Positions 34,503-45,896 of a DNA stretch of 64,000 nt are shown here, in pieces. The stretch covers positions 30,708,093 to 30,772,092 of the forward strand of contig CM070719.1 in assembly GCA_036346275.1 (NCBI GenBank), read 5' to 3'. A model generated the notes under the pieces. That model had not been told where the DNA came from and made no database searches. It saw only the letters and a list, made by a program, of their open reading frames with translations. Within the stretch, counting starts at the first letter, position 1. Each line of letters starts with the position of its first letter. The position numbers and the translations under genes were made by a program. The DNA comes from Otatea glauca. Taxonomy: Eukaryota; Streptophyta; Magnoliopsida; Poales; Poaceae.

Positions 34503-37500
34503 ACGCCGGGACCGAATATGCAAATCCGGACCCTCTGTGTATACCGCACTAGTCCAGGATCACGCTAGTGCACACAGGCTCAACATCAGTAAATATCACA
34601 ATCATACATAGCGGGAACATTATGAAAGACATCATATATTATATATTACTAGTTGAATGACCTTATGGTCAACTTACATGGTTATGCCTCGCAAGGCTGA
34701 ATAACATATTAAACTGCAGCGGAATGAAAACGTAGACAACTCCTCAGTATACCACAGGCAACTGACAAGGCTTGCGCCCTAAACATTCGTCTCCTCCGGG
34801 AATCTTTCCTCCAGCATTGATGTAGACTCTTCAACTGGTGATGTTATTGTTGGCAAGGGTGAGTACTTAAAGCTCTCAACAAGTTGTGCACAGAATGCAG
34901 TTCTATGGTACTATATGCAAGGCTTATTCCAATGGATAGGCTATCTGGCTATTTTGCAATAAGCAGCATTTAGGAACAAATACAATAAATAGATTGTAAA
35001 GACTGTAAAACAAATAGCAATAATAAATAAATTCAGTATTTCTCAAATAAACCAAGTTTCCAATTCTAAGTCAAATCCCATCCTCCATATGGCATTCCGC
35101 CATCCCAACCAAGTTGTCCAATTAATTAAGCTAACCCTTTACATTCTGCAGAGGTTATGCAATTTATCCATATGACATTCCGAATAGTTTTACACTCTGC
35201 AGAGGTTATGCACTTTATCCATATGACATGATCGTCTCTTGGTGCCTTCCGGGTTAACACACTTCCTTTGGTGTGTCGGCGGAGAGATCATGACAAAGCC
35301 TTTACAATGCTCTGGCTTAATCCAGTACTACCCGCTAAGGTTTCAACACTGGTGGGTCTGAAAACCACAACCAGGGCCCCCCTCTTACGCCATATGAATT
35401 ACTCTATAACTCGGGAACTCACACCGACCATGATAGTACCAAAATTAAGACATTGCAAATTACTCAGCTAGGCTGGCCCATACCAGACATGTGGTTGCAT
35501 GATTGACTCAGGTCAAAGGCTTGCAAGGTTAAGTCCTTAGTGTGATCAAGGCAAGACTTCCACATACCCTCTGCCCATCGGGCCCACCTTGGCATCCTCG
35601 CCCCTTGTCACTTGCCCCAATCTAAATGATTATCACCCAGTTGATTACCAAGCACCACGTGCCATCAACAATTCAACATCGTTGCGTGACATGACTCGCC
35701 ACAACAACTCAATCTCATCGTGTGATCTCACATGACACACAAGTTCATAACATTGTTCCATATTCCATTAATCAAGATTAATTATCAATGATTCTAACAC
35801 ATGTGATGACGTGGCAAGGCTAAGCAACTAATACGGACTAACCATCCCATGTTGATAATAATTACCAATCAACTATATTAAACCAATCTAGGGTGACAAT
35901 AGATCATGGCATACAATGACAAGGTAGGGTATAGATCAATCTGGTATATTAGCTAAACCCAATCTAATTTGAAACAATTGTATATTTGAAATATATGCAA
36001 TAGGGTAAAATGAATATAGCAATTTTATAAACATGGGTTCAACATGATCAAAGCACAACTTGCCTTGGAATAGGCTCTGGTCTTGTTCTGGAACTGATCT
36101 TGAGTCGATGAATCTTCCTCCGAAGCGTCGCACAATTCAACGTCTACGCGTACCGAAGAATAAAAGCAAATAAATACTAAAACAGAGAGCAAATAAACTT
36201 CAAAAATCAAATAAAATTCACCATTAAATAGATCTCAATTTTACAAATTTTTAGGAATTTGAATCACCTCAATCGGAGCTCGTATGAGGGAGAACGGGCT
36301 CTCGGAAGATTCTAAAATCATAAAAACCTGAAAATTGGAAAATACCGAATTAATCCAATTATTTTTATAAAGAAAAACCGAATATATGACGTCAGCATGA
36401 TGCCATGCTGATATCAGCCCTAACCCAAATTGCTCCTGCGCTGACACGTGTTCTCTGATCCATTGGACCGAGTCCATCCAGATCACGGTTTACAACCCGA
36501 TCTACGTGGATCTGACCCACTCATCTCGGCAGCTGACAGTGGGACCCACACCATGGTCGACTCAGCGCCACGCAACCTGCCACGCAAGCGAACATGTCGG
36601 CAAATGCGTCAACGTGGATGACACGCAAGCATCCGTGTCACCACCGCAATGCGTCTAGATAAGCTGGCGAGGCTCACAGCCCTAGGGTCGTCGCCGGCGA
36701 AAACGTCGAGTACCACCAGAGAGGTCTTGATCTCGCGCACACGATGACACCCTTTGGCCTTGATCTCTGGTGCTCTGGAACGACTGAGACGGCGAGGAAA
36801 ACGTCGGCGGCTTCGGTCCACGGTGGTGACGGCGAACTAGCTCCCCTCCGGCTTTGATGGCGCGCGCACGAAGTAGATGCCGGCGAGACAAATCCAATGA
36901 GCTTGGTCTCAGGTTCTATGGTGCTCCAACGAAGACGAATCGGCAGCTTTTCACCTCTGGCAGCGCTCGGCAAGAATTCCTGATTCTGACGATGTGATGC
37001 TTCAATCCGCACAAACGATTGAGGGTTAATGACGGTGAGAAGAAGGCGCACCAAACGCGCTACTTAAATAGGGGAAAGAGTCTGCGCCGGCCCCGACTTG
37101 GAGCATAACTCCATGGTCGCTACGGCTTGAAGCTCCGAGTCCGGCCTGGACATGCATCGGGGAAGATGACCGGAGAGGTTGACGCGTGGCACGGTGAACG
37201 GCTTCGATCTTCTGCGATGGGGAACAATCCGGCCCACAGATGACATCCAACGGCTGGCTATTGTTAGGGTTCACAACTTGCCATTGACTGCATGATTCTC
37301 ATCCAATGGTCACGAAGAGAGCTTCTAGATGATGGGTGAGCACGCACGAATATGGGCTCAATAATCGCTTGCCTTTTTCCAAGATTTTTCCTTTTAAAAT
37401 AATTCTTAGAAGTTCACTTAATAGCTTTAGGCAATAAATATACCAAGAAAAATCCAAGAAAATTATCAAAAATACTTTGAGGTATTTTGAACCTAAATAA

Positions 37501-37685
37501 GATATTTTTGGAAAAACTTCATCTTAACTTTGCATAAATTTAAATAGTTTTCAACAAAAGGGCCAAATATAAATATATTTAATAAATTCCAATAAGATCC
37601 AGTAAAATCCAAATAAATTCCAGAAAATCCTAAAATGCACAAATAACCAATAAAATTATATTTAGGTGAATTTTGGGATGTTACA
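34503..37685 (-). repeat. Middle, complete LTR of element A
   Basis: It runs on the plus strand from about cgccgggacc (34505) to gggatgttaca (37685). It serves as 5' LTR for the internal region on its left (primer site at its left edge) and as 3' LTR for the one on its right (polypurine-type block at 37686). A minus-strand TATA-like ctatttaag lies near 37063. A local duplication of about 39 bases (35139-35177 and 35190-35228, 51 apart) replaces sequence present at 17600-17640 in the left LTR. Confidence 0.88.
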
Positions 37686-40169
37686 CAGAATCTCGACCCC
37701 GAGATTCAGGGCTAACTAAAGAATAGGTTTGGAAACTCTGACTTCAAATCTTCTTCACGCTCCCAGGTGGCTTCACTTTCAGAAAGATTGCTCCATTGAA
37801 CTCTGCAAAAACGAATAGACTTGTTTCAAGTCTTGCGGTCCATAACATCCAAACTTCTGACTGGCTCCTCCTTGTAGTTCAAATCCTCATGCAGTTCAAT
37901 TGCTTCTAATGGCATCTGCTCCGCTGGCATTCTGAGACATTTCCTGACTATGACCCATAGAACACATCATACACTTCCTGCCATTGACTGCGGCAACTCC
38001 AACTGATAAGCAATCTCTCCTTGACAACTCAAAATTTTGAACGGACCAACACATCTTGATGCAAGCTTCCCCTTAGCGTGAAACCTTTCGACACTTTTCA
38101 AAGGGCAAACTCTGAGATACACACAAAAATTATCTGGCTCGAACCTCGAATCTTGACGACGGTCATCAACGTAGCTCCTTTTCCTTAACTGAGCTACCTT
38201 CAACCTCTCTCTAATCATAGCGACTCGCTCTTCGGCTTCCTTGAGAATATCAGGTCCAAATACCATACGATCTCCTGTCTCATTCCAATTCAACGGAGTA
38301 CGACAGACACGTCCATACAACGCCTCAAACGGTGACATCTACAAGCTAGCTTGATAACTATTATTGTAACTAAATTCTGCATACAGCAAACATTTATCCC
38401 AAGATGTAGCATAAGCTAATGCACAAGCTCTCAACCTATCCTCCAAAATCTGATTTACCCTTTCTGTCTGACCATCTGTCTGCGAGTAATATGCTGTACT
38501 AGATTCAGGCGAGTTCCCAATGCTTCATGCAGCTTATTCCAGAATCTCGAGGTAAATTGGGTACCTTTATCTGACACAATCTTCTTAGACATACCATGCA
38601 AACACACAATTATAAGTAGTCCTACCAACTGATCTCCTGAATAAGTAGTTTTAAAGGTGTGAAATGAGCGACTTCGGCCAGACGGTCAATGATGGTCCTA
38701 ACGGAACCATATCCCTTTTGGATTCTCGACCATTCTCAACGCTAGGTATCTTATTACTTATTTGCCTCTTACCTCCACTCGGAACTCTGCACCAGCTGTA
38801 ACAAACTTGCTGACATCTGATGCACTGCTTCCATTCTCTAACACATGTCACACCAAGCAATATTTTCAGTAACTTCACGCTTCATCTTTGGCCACCAACA
38901 CTTTTCCCTAAGACCTTGATATATCTTAGCAGTTTTCCGGGGGAATTGAATACTTAGAATCATGAGCTTCTTCCAAAATCAACTGCTTTAGCTCTTTCTT
39001 ATTCGATACATAGCTTCGACCTTTAAACCGTGTGGTTCCTTGGTCATCCACGGTAAAATCCTCAGCTAAGCCTTCATCCTTCTGACCCACTTCGATCTAA
39101 TCTTCAAACATTGGCTTAACTTGATATTGGTGTACTAGCACTATGGCCTTCACAACTTAAGACATCGGGTACCACATTAGCCTTTCCAGGATGATAACGG
39201 ATCCCAACATTATAATACTTAGTTAACCCCAACCATCCTCTTCGCTCCATATTAAGGTCTGCACTTTGAACTCTTATGGTCCGTACATATTTCCATCAAT
39301 ATAATGTCGCAATAACTTCAAAGCATGCACTACGGCGTCCATGCAAACTCCTTCTCATTTTCCAACAATTGCTTCAGCAGTCTCACAATCGTCAAGAATC
39401 CTTCGATAAATCAATGGTAGCACCTTATTATTTTCAGAAAATCACGAATCCCGGTATCAGACTTCGGTTGCTCGCACTACACATTACCTTCACTTTCTAA
39501 AATCAACAACAACCCCTTTTTGAAACCATTACCTGACCAAGAACTCTATTTCCTTCTTCCAACAGTCACACTTAGCGCACAACTATCGCCCTTACAGCTT
39601 TTCCAGAACCCATCTCAACTACTCGGCATGTTCTTCCCTTATCTTGGAGTAACAGGAATGCCATCTATGTGCACGACAACAGCTTGTCCAATAATCCCAT
39701 GAAATTTCATTCATCAGGTCCATACATTATGCCATGGCATTGATCATTCTAGCAGACACAACTATAAACTCTTATTGTCCATATCGCGTAGAAAACTCCG
39801 ACTTAAGAACATTCTCTCATTTAATTCTTCGATGATAACTCGATCGAAGATCTATCATTGAGAACACTCCAGCTCCTTTTTGGCTGATCAAACAAATTAC
39901 GATCCTGGGCGACGAATACTTACTCTTTCAATCATCACTTCATTAAATGCTCGACGGTCGATACACATCCTTAAGCTCCCATCTTCAACCAGAACAGGCG
40001 CTCCCTATGGTGACAACTGGCTTTTAGCGACGCATTCTTCTACGACTCTTCGATCTGCTTCTTCATCTCAACTAGCTCATCAATAGGCATCCGATGAGGT
40101 CTCTTTACTTTTGGTGCTGTATCAGGCACTAACTCGCTAACAAACTTGATCTCTCGATCTTTTGGCACA
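37686..40169 (-). pseudogene. pol: Element A pol, second copy, with chromodomain
   Basis: Reading leftward on the minus strand: end of the protease linker (REIKFVSELVPDTAPKVKRP, about 40160-40100), RT and RNase H remnants, integrase fragments, then MSPFEALYGRVCRTPLNWNE to ERFHAKGKLASRCVGPFKIL (38338-38030). The chromodomain follows: PVRSLDVMDRKT, stop, NKSIRFCRVQWSNLSESEAT, then WEREEDLKSEFPNLF, ending near 37720. Chromodomains on integrase direct insertion toward marked chromatin. The block aatctcggggtcgagattctg is split across the 37686 edge and marks the polypurine side. Gag, protease and leader are absent through a deletion at 40170. Most of it matches 19740-21880 base for base, including the lesions. 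Confidence 0.85.
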
Positions 40170-40180
40170 CCGATGAGGTC
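40170..40180. other. Deletion junction with templated filler
   Basis: The 11 bases ccgatgaggtc joining pol to the LTR fragment are a copy of 40091-40101, about 80 bases away. Neither parental sequence has them in this position (compare 21880 and 37110). This is typical of end joining with local template copying. Confidence 0.6.
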
Positions 40181-40751
40181 GCTACGGCTTGAAGCTCCGA
40201 GTCCGGCCTGGACACGCATCGGGGAAGATGACCAGAGAGGTTGACGCGTGGCACGGTGAACGGCTTCGATCTTCTGCGACGTGGAACAATCCGGCTCACA
40301 GATGACATCCAACGGCTGGCTATTGTTAGGGTTCACAACTTGCCATTGACTGCATGATTCTCATCCAATGGTCACGAGGAGAGCTTCTAGATGATGGGCT
40401 GAGCACGCACAGAATATGGGCTCATTAATCTTATTAGCCTTTTTCCAAGATTTTTCCTTTTAAAATAATTCTTAGAAGTTCACTTAATAGCTTTAGGCAA
40501 TAAATATACCAAGAAAAATCCAAGAAAATTATTAAAAATACTTTGAGGTATTTTGAACCTAAATAAGATATTTTTGGAAAAACTTTATCTTAACTTTGCA
40601 TAAATTTAAATAGTTTTCAACAAAAGGGCCAAATATAAATATATTTAATAAATTCAAATAAAATCTAGTAAAATCCAAATAAATTCCAGAAAATCCTAAA
40701 ATGCACAAATAACCAATAAAATTATATTTAGGCAAATTTTGGGATGTTACA
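40179..40751 (-). repeat. Outer 5' LTR fragment of element A
   Basis: It matches the last ~570 bases of the middle LTR (37117-37685) and ends at the outer boundary next to the duplication atagc. On the element strand it is the U3 start; the rest of the LTR is deleted. Confidence 0.88.
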
Positions 40752-41020
40752 ATAGCCGTAAAAAATATCCTGAAGTACTTGAGAAGAACTAAGGGTATAT
40801 TCCTTGTTTTCGGAGGTGAGAAAGAACTGGTTGCAAAGAGTTACACCGATGCAAGCTTCCAAACAGACAAAGATGATTTCCGATCGCAATCCGGGTTTGT
40901 GTTTACACTAAATGGAGGAGCACTAAGTTGGAAGAGTTCCAAGCACAACACGGTGGCTGACTCTACGATAGAAGCGGAGTACATTGCGGCTTCGGAGGCC
41001 GCAAAAGAAGCTGGGTGGAT
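40752..41020 (+). pseudogene. Copia E RNase H fragment
   Basis: After the right duplication of A (atagc, 40752-40756) the Copia frame resumes: AVKNILKYLRRTKG, then KSYTDASFQTDKDD (catalytic Asp region), SQSGFVFTLNGGALSWKSSK and IEAEYIAASEAAKEAGWI. These are the RNase H motifs that follow RT in plant Copia elements, where the enzyme degrades the RNA template. Removal of A brings it directly after the RT piece that ends at 16966. The domain is cut at 41020 by the LTR of F, and the Copia 3' LTR is not found further right. Confidence 0.92.
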
Positions 41021-44000
41021 TGAAGCGACCCCCATTTTCACATAAATGCAAAAATGGAAATCTAATGCGTATACAGTACTAGTCCCATGATCAGTGGCTA
41101 GTACGCACATTTTCAACAATTGGAATCACATCCATACATCATTTTATTCAAGCGAAAGCTATTTGTACAATATATACTTACAACTCAGAGTATATAAATA
41201 TAGCAATAGAAGAAGCAAAGTCTTGTAGAGTGCCCATCTAATCCCTCAGGTAACTGACAAGGCATAATTCCTAGAAAGGTCGCTTTATTAAAAATCCCGC
41301 AACCTACGACGAAAAGAGATCATTCGAAGCTTCACTATCTTTTTTCACCTAAAACAACATATAAGCAAGGGTGAGTACTTTACGTACTCCGCAAGACTTT
41401 CGCAAAACCTATAATATATGCAGGCCGTTTCGAAGGAAAGGCTTCTACGGTTAATTTGCATAAAGTGAAATTGAAATTGTAAATCAGGTTGTCATTTGTA
41501 AATGTAATTAGATAAAGCAAGTTTGACTGATAAGAAATAAGTAACAATAGAGCATAAGTAATAACTCACAGTCCTCCATGACGTGAGCGTCGGATGTCCA
41601 ATTTCCTGCCAACTCGTGGCATAACCACAATATTTGCCGAAGCAAGGCACATCAGGTGAAAATCATCCCATTTTGAAAATAGTAAAACATTTAGCTATGT
41701 GATGAAGTTACCAAGTGCCTTTGACCGTAGGCACGGCTAATTAATTAGATTTTCACTCTGTAGAGGTGTACAGCTTTACCCACAAGAAATGATCAGCTCT
41801 TTGTGCAAGCTATTAGCACACTTCCTTTGGTGTGCCGCAGAGAGATCATAACATAACCGTTACAATACCAAGACCTAGCTTTGCACCAGCCCGATGACGT
41901 TAAATCGTTGTTATGGAGAAGAAACATGACAGTAATTCCCTGTCATTTTAAAGTGGTAACACGAGCAGTAAATCCCTACGATAGAAGCAGTAAATCCCTG
42001 CGATAAGGGTTTCTTCCCATACCAAGGCGTACATCATTATACCGATATGCATTTACCCAGAACGAAGTGTGGAAGCCCCTCATAAGCAAACCTAGAAAGG
42101 AGCGCTCATACTATCTCCCGCCTACCAATGTGCAAAGCCAGATCTAAGCAACTTAATAGGTTAAGGCTGCCCCATCCCAGCAATTGTGGTTGCACGGAGT
42201 TCTTGGCTTGAAAACAACCTATAGCTCGGTCCTTAGCTATTGCAAATAATTGCCCGCATCTAAACCATAGTTTTTATTTTGGAGTTTTTAGTCAAAATAC
42301 CAAAAGCTAACATCATGTCATAACCAACCTTTTTCAATTCTCAAGAATCAATTTTGATCTGATCATATTCAACATTGGTTCTAAAGCATGGCTAAGCATG
42401 GTTAATAATCGCATATACCCAAGTTGACATTATGTATTGTCTAACCCATTTATATGGTTATCAAGGTTCACATGTCCATACTTATCAAGGAAGTTTAATG
42501 AGACAACATGTATATCTACCAGTACCACAAAATAGCGTATTTACAGAAAATAAACGCATGCATGAAACATTTTGATAAACACAATGAAAATTAAATACGG
42601 GGATCAATATGATCAAAGGGGTGCTTGCCTTGCTTAATTGTTGTTTATGACGAAGTCGCGGCTGCAACTGGCGTGGTGGACGACGGAATTATTGACGTCG
42701 GGTTCTACACGTCGTTCAATAGAAATATAGCGAACAACAATTTCAATAAGGGCAAAAAGAAGACAGACAATATATCAAATAAAACTTGCTATAAAGAACA
42801 GATGCAGATTCTTTTATAGATTATTTATTCTTGTTTTACGAATTCAAGAGGCTAAAATTATGTATTCTTGTATTTATAACTTTGAATTCTAGATACTAAA
42901 ATTATTTGGATTAATAGGATTAAAATATTAGTCATCATGTTATACATGAGTGGTACTAACTTTGCATAAGTACTCATTTTGATTATATATATACACACCA
43001 GACCTGTTAGGTTGGGCTATTGGTTACCTATTCTGGTTTCCAACATTGTTTTAGTTAAACCAAATATCTTAACCATTGATTTCTTACTTATTATTAAAGC
43101 TCGTTTATTCATATTACGGATATGGAGATCATATTATTTAGGGTTATTTGGATGACAGGATTTATATGCAAAACATGATAAAACAAGATTATTTCTTTAT
43201 AATAAGGTAGTCTACACTTTGGGGAGCAATCCTAAACTGATTTCATAAATTTTAGGATTTAGACGAGATGCTTTATTCATTGCTGAAATAGCTTTAAAGG
43301 CATTAGGGTTTCCGCTGACCATAACAATTAAGGGTATTGAGCTAGCAAGATTCAGAAGCAAAGCAAGTTGTAGAAAGAATATTTTTGCAGATTATGGTAG
43401 TCCATACTCTAAATAACATTTCTAGGCTAGTCTTCATAATATTCGCATTTAGAAGAGTTGTTTTATGATTTGCCGAAAAGGCTTAAGCGTTTCTAAAGTT
43501 TAGAATTCATATTACTTAAGGTTATATCATAAGCAAGATTTATATGCATACCATGATGTAATGAACTACTTTCTTCAGAACGTGGTAGTATGTACTTTGG
43601 AGAGTATTTCTAAACTGATTTTATAAATTTTAGTATTTAGACGAGTTATTTTATTTACTGTTCAAATCGCCTAAATGATCATAAATTTTACATTACAACT
43701 AGACGGATTTCGTTTTTCGTTTGTGGCTACACTATACATGATTTTTCATTCATTTTTCTGGTATTAACAGGGTATGATCTTTAAAAGTGTTTTAGAACTG
43801 GTTTGGCATTATCTTGATTTTGGCCGAGGTGTTTTATATGCATATGAGGAATATAATCTTTTATAAATTGTATTCAGATTAGCTCTTTTTGCCTATTATC
43901 AGGGTCTAATCTTTAAGAATATGCTAAGATTAGTTCTACCAAATCTTATACTTAACTTATGAGGTGTTCTAAATATATTTCTGATTCTTAACCATATATA

Positions 44001-45019
44001 CATCATATGAATGCATATACATATATATATCTTTTACAATAGGGTCTCATTATTCATGAAACAATTCAAGTCAAGATTATTTCTTGAGTATTTTAGCTTC
44101 CCTAGGTATTATTATGTCATAAAAGCATTTTAAAAATCAATTATTCTCTTTTTGGGTTTCTTTTCCACAAAGTATATCCTTTTGAATATTTAAGGTATTG
44201 AGAACCACCTTTAATGGAAAATGATTCAAATAGAGATGATATTTAAATGTTTTTATATATTTGGTTTGCTGGAAGTCTAAGGATTCCAATAAAATTGGTT
44301 TCATTCAATTCTTAGTTCATTTGCATCATATATATAGCCTATTTTTCATCCTTCTCTTTAATTTTGAATTTCAAATTTTTCCAGAGGTCTTATTCAAAAT
44401 ATTTTTTTCATATTCTGAGAGTACATGATTTTAGATAAATATAGAAATTTGTTTCATCTTATTTGTATTAAATATGCAAAAGATATTCAAGTTTGAATCT
44501 AAGTCAGTTCTGAAAAATCCAAAGAAAATACATAATACGCTTTCAAGATTTGAAAGCGCCTTTCCATTTTTCGCGGTTTTATTTAAATCTCAGCCAACTG
44601 ACAGGTGGGCCCTGCGGTCAGTGAGAGGATGAGGCTGAGAGACGCACTGGCTGACTGATGGGTCCCGCATGTCATCGACACAGATCAGGGGCTCACCTTC
44701 GCTGCTAATCGCCGGCGAAGCGGCTTGGGAGAGGTTCGTTCATCGGCGTAGGGAGCTTCAGGGAGCTGAGGCGCACCCGGGAGTGGTGTCGATTCGGTTG
44801 GAGTGGAGCTGAGGTGGGCTGCCACCGAGGAGAGGCGGCGGCGGCAATGGTGGATCGCTGGAGAAGACGAATACTTTTATTATGGTTGGATTTCAAGATA
44901 TTGAAATAGAAGATAATATTTTAGTTCATTCTTAACATTCTAATTGAAAATTCTATTCAATTTCATTTTCTAATTTTTATATTTCTATTTTTATTATTTA
45001 GAATTTTTGGGATGTTACA
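41021..45019 (-). repeat. 3' LTR of element F, with a large internal deletion
   Basis: It starts tgaagcgacccccattttcac and ends ttttgggatgttaca. The first ~2.8 kb align with 49223 onward. Near 44867 a GC-rich stretch (44.58-44.87 kb) joins directly to the end segment, which in the other LTR is 1.5 kb or more further on. It keeps a segment (44.3-44.87 kb) matching solo LTR G near 61.1-61.5 kb. The LTR is AT-rich, with a TA-rich tract near 44.0 kb. Confidence 0.82.
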
Positions 45020-45896
45020 GATCTAACCCCCCTTACAGAAATATCGTCTTCGAGATTTGCAAGGACTAGATGGGTTTAGGGAATTATTCCTTGGAGGTGA
45101 TCTTGTCGTTCTCATCACTTCATCTTCTGCGTAGCTGCTTCACTGGATCTTCTTTTTGCGATTCCGAGGTGATGTATCATGAATAGAAAAGACTTCTATT
45201 TGGGTTTCGCATATGTAGATGAGAGGTATTAGCACTTCTTATATATATCTTTTGATTGAATAACCAATGTTTAGATTGTTAGCAGGGTTAAGCGATTTTT
45301 AAGGAGAGGTATGGAATATGATAGAAATGAAAAGATAAATAGCAACTAGAATTATTTGAGAAGAACTGAGTGTTGACATCAAGGAGAGTATTTAAATGTA
45401 AAGGCTAATTTGGATAACTCAACAAGGCTTGATGATTTTAGTTGCAAATAAATTTGGTTTGGGCTGAATTTCACAAGCGTAAGTAGACGGTAGCTAAAGC
45501 CAAGGTGTTTGATTTTTCATTGATTAGGGAATAGATGGAGGATTTATCGGGTAATGGTTAAAGGTGAAAATTGAAAGTTCAGAACTTGTACTTTTACCAG
45601 CTTTTTGGAAGAATTAAGATAAGATATATTTTGATGAGAGTTCAGTTGTAAGGCAACATTCTGCTTATCAAAACATTACCTTTAAGAATAGTTTCTAAAT
45701 GAATTTTAGGTTAACTTCAAGTAGGTCTAAAGAGACAAGATGATTTCAAATTAATCTTATTTCAGGTAGAAATTGTATTCATAAGGGATGTACCTAGCAT
45801 TGCATCAGGTATGCTATGATTGAATTCTTGAGTTGGAGTAGATGCAGAGTTAGGGGCTTGTTGGTCTTCGAAATCTTGAGGTTGTCTTTGAAGTTG
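45020..45896 (-). other. Element F region between gag and 3' LTR
   Basis: No coding found. Next to the LTR, plus-strand gatctaacccccctta (45020-45035) is a polypurine tract on the element strand, preceded by a cttgcaaatctcgaagacga block. This is where pol would lie in an autonomous element; no pol trace is visible. Confidence 0.7.

Larger units (their letters stand above)
16967..40751 (-). mobile_element. Element A: Tekay-type chromovirus in tandem three-LTR form, carrying B
   Basis: The outer ends are tgtcgggacc (16967) and gggatgttaca (40751), flanked by the perfect duplication atagc (16962-16966 and 40752-40756). Inside, in minus orientation, are three copies of one LTR family: 16967-19739 (3' LTR, truncated), 34503-37685 (complete middle LTR) and 40179-40751 (5' LTR fragment). 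They separate two internal regions (19740-24292 plus 34262-34502, and 37686-40169). This is the product expected from unequal recombination between copies of an element, followed by two deletions. A chromodomain after integrase marks it as a chromovirus. Element B occupies 24293-34261. Confidence 0.88.

Noticed and set aside
34503..40751. Element A read as a simple complete element from 34.5 to 40.75 kb next to an independent element at 17-24 kb
   Set aside because: The only matching duplication is between 16962 and 40752, and the primer site left of 34503 belongs to the leader interrupted by B. The parts therefore form one tandem structure.
41021..41045. Continuation of Copia RNase H into ATPIFT
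   Set aside because: These codons belong to the LTR start of F (tgaagcgaccccc), not to Copia.
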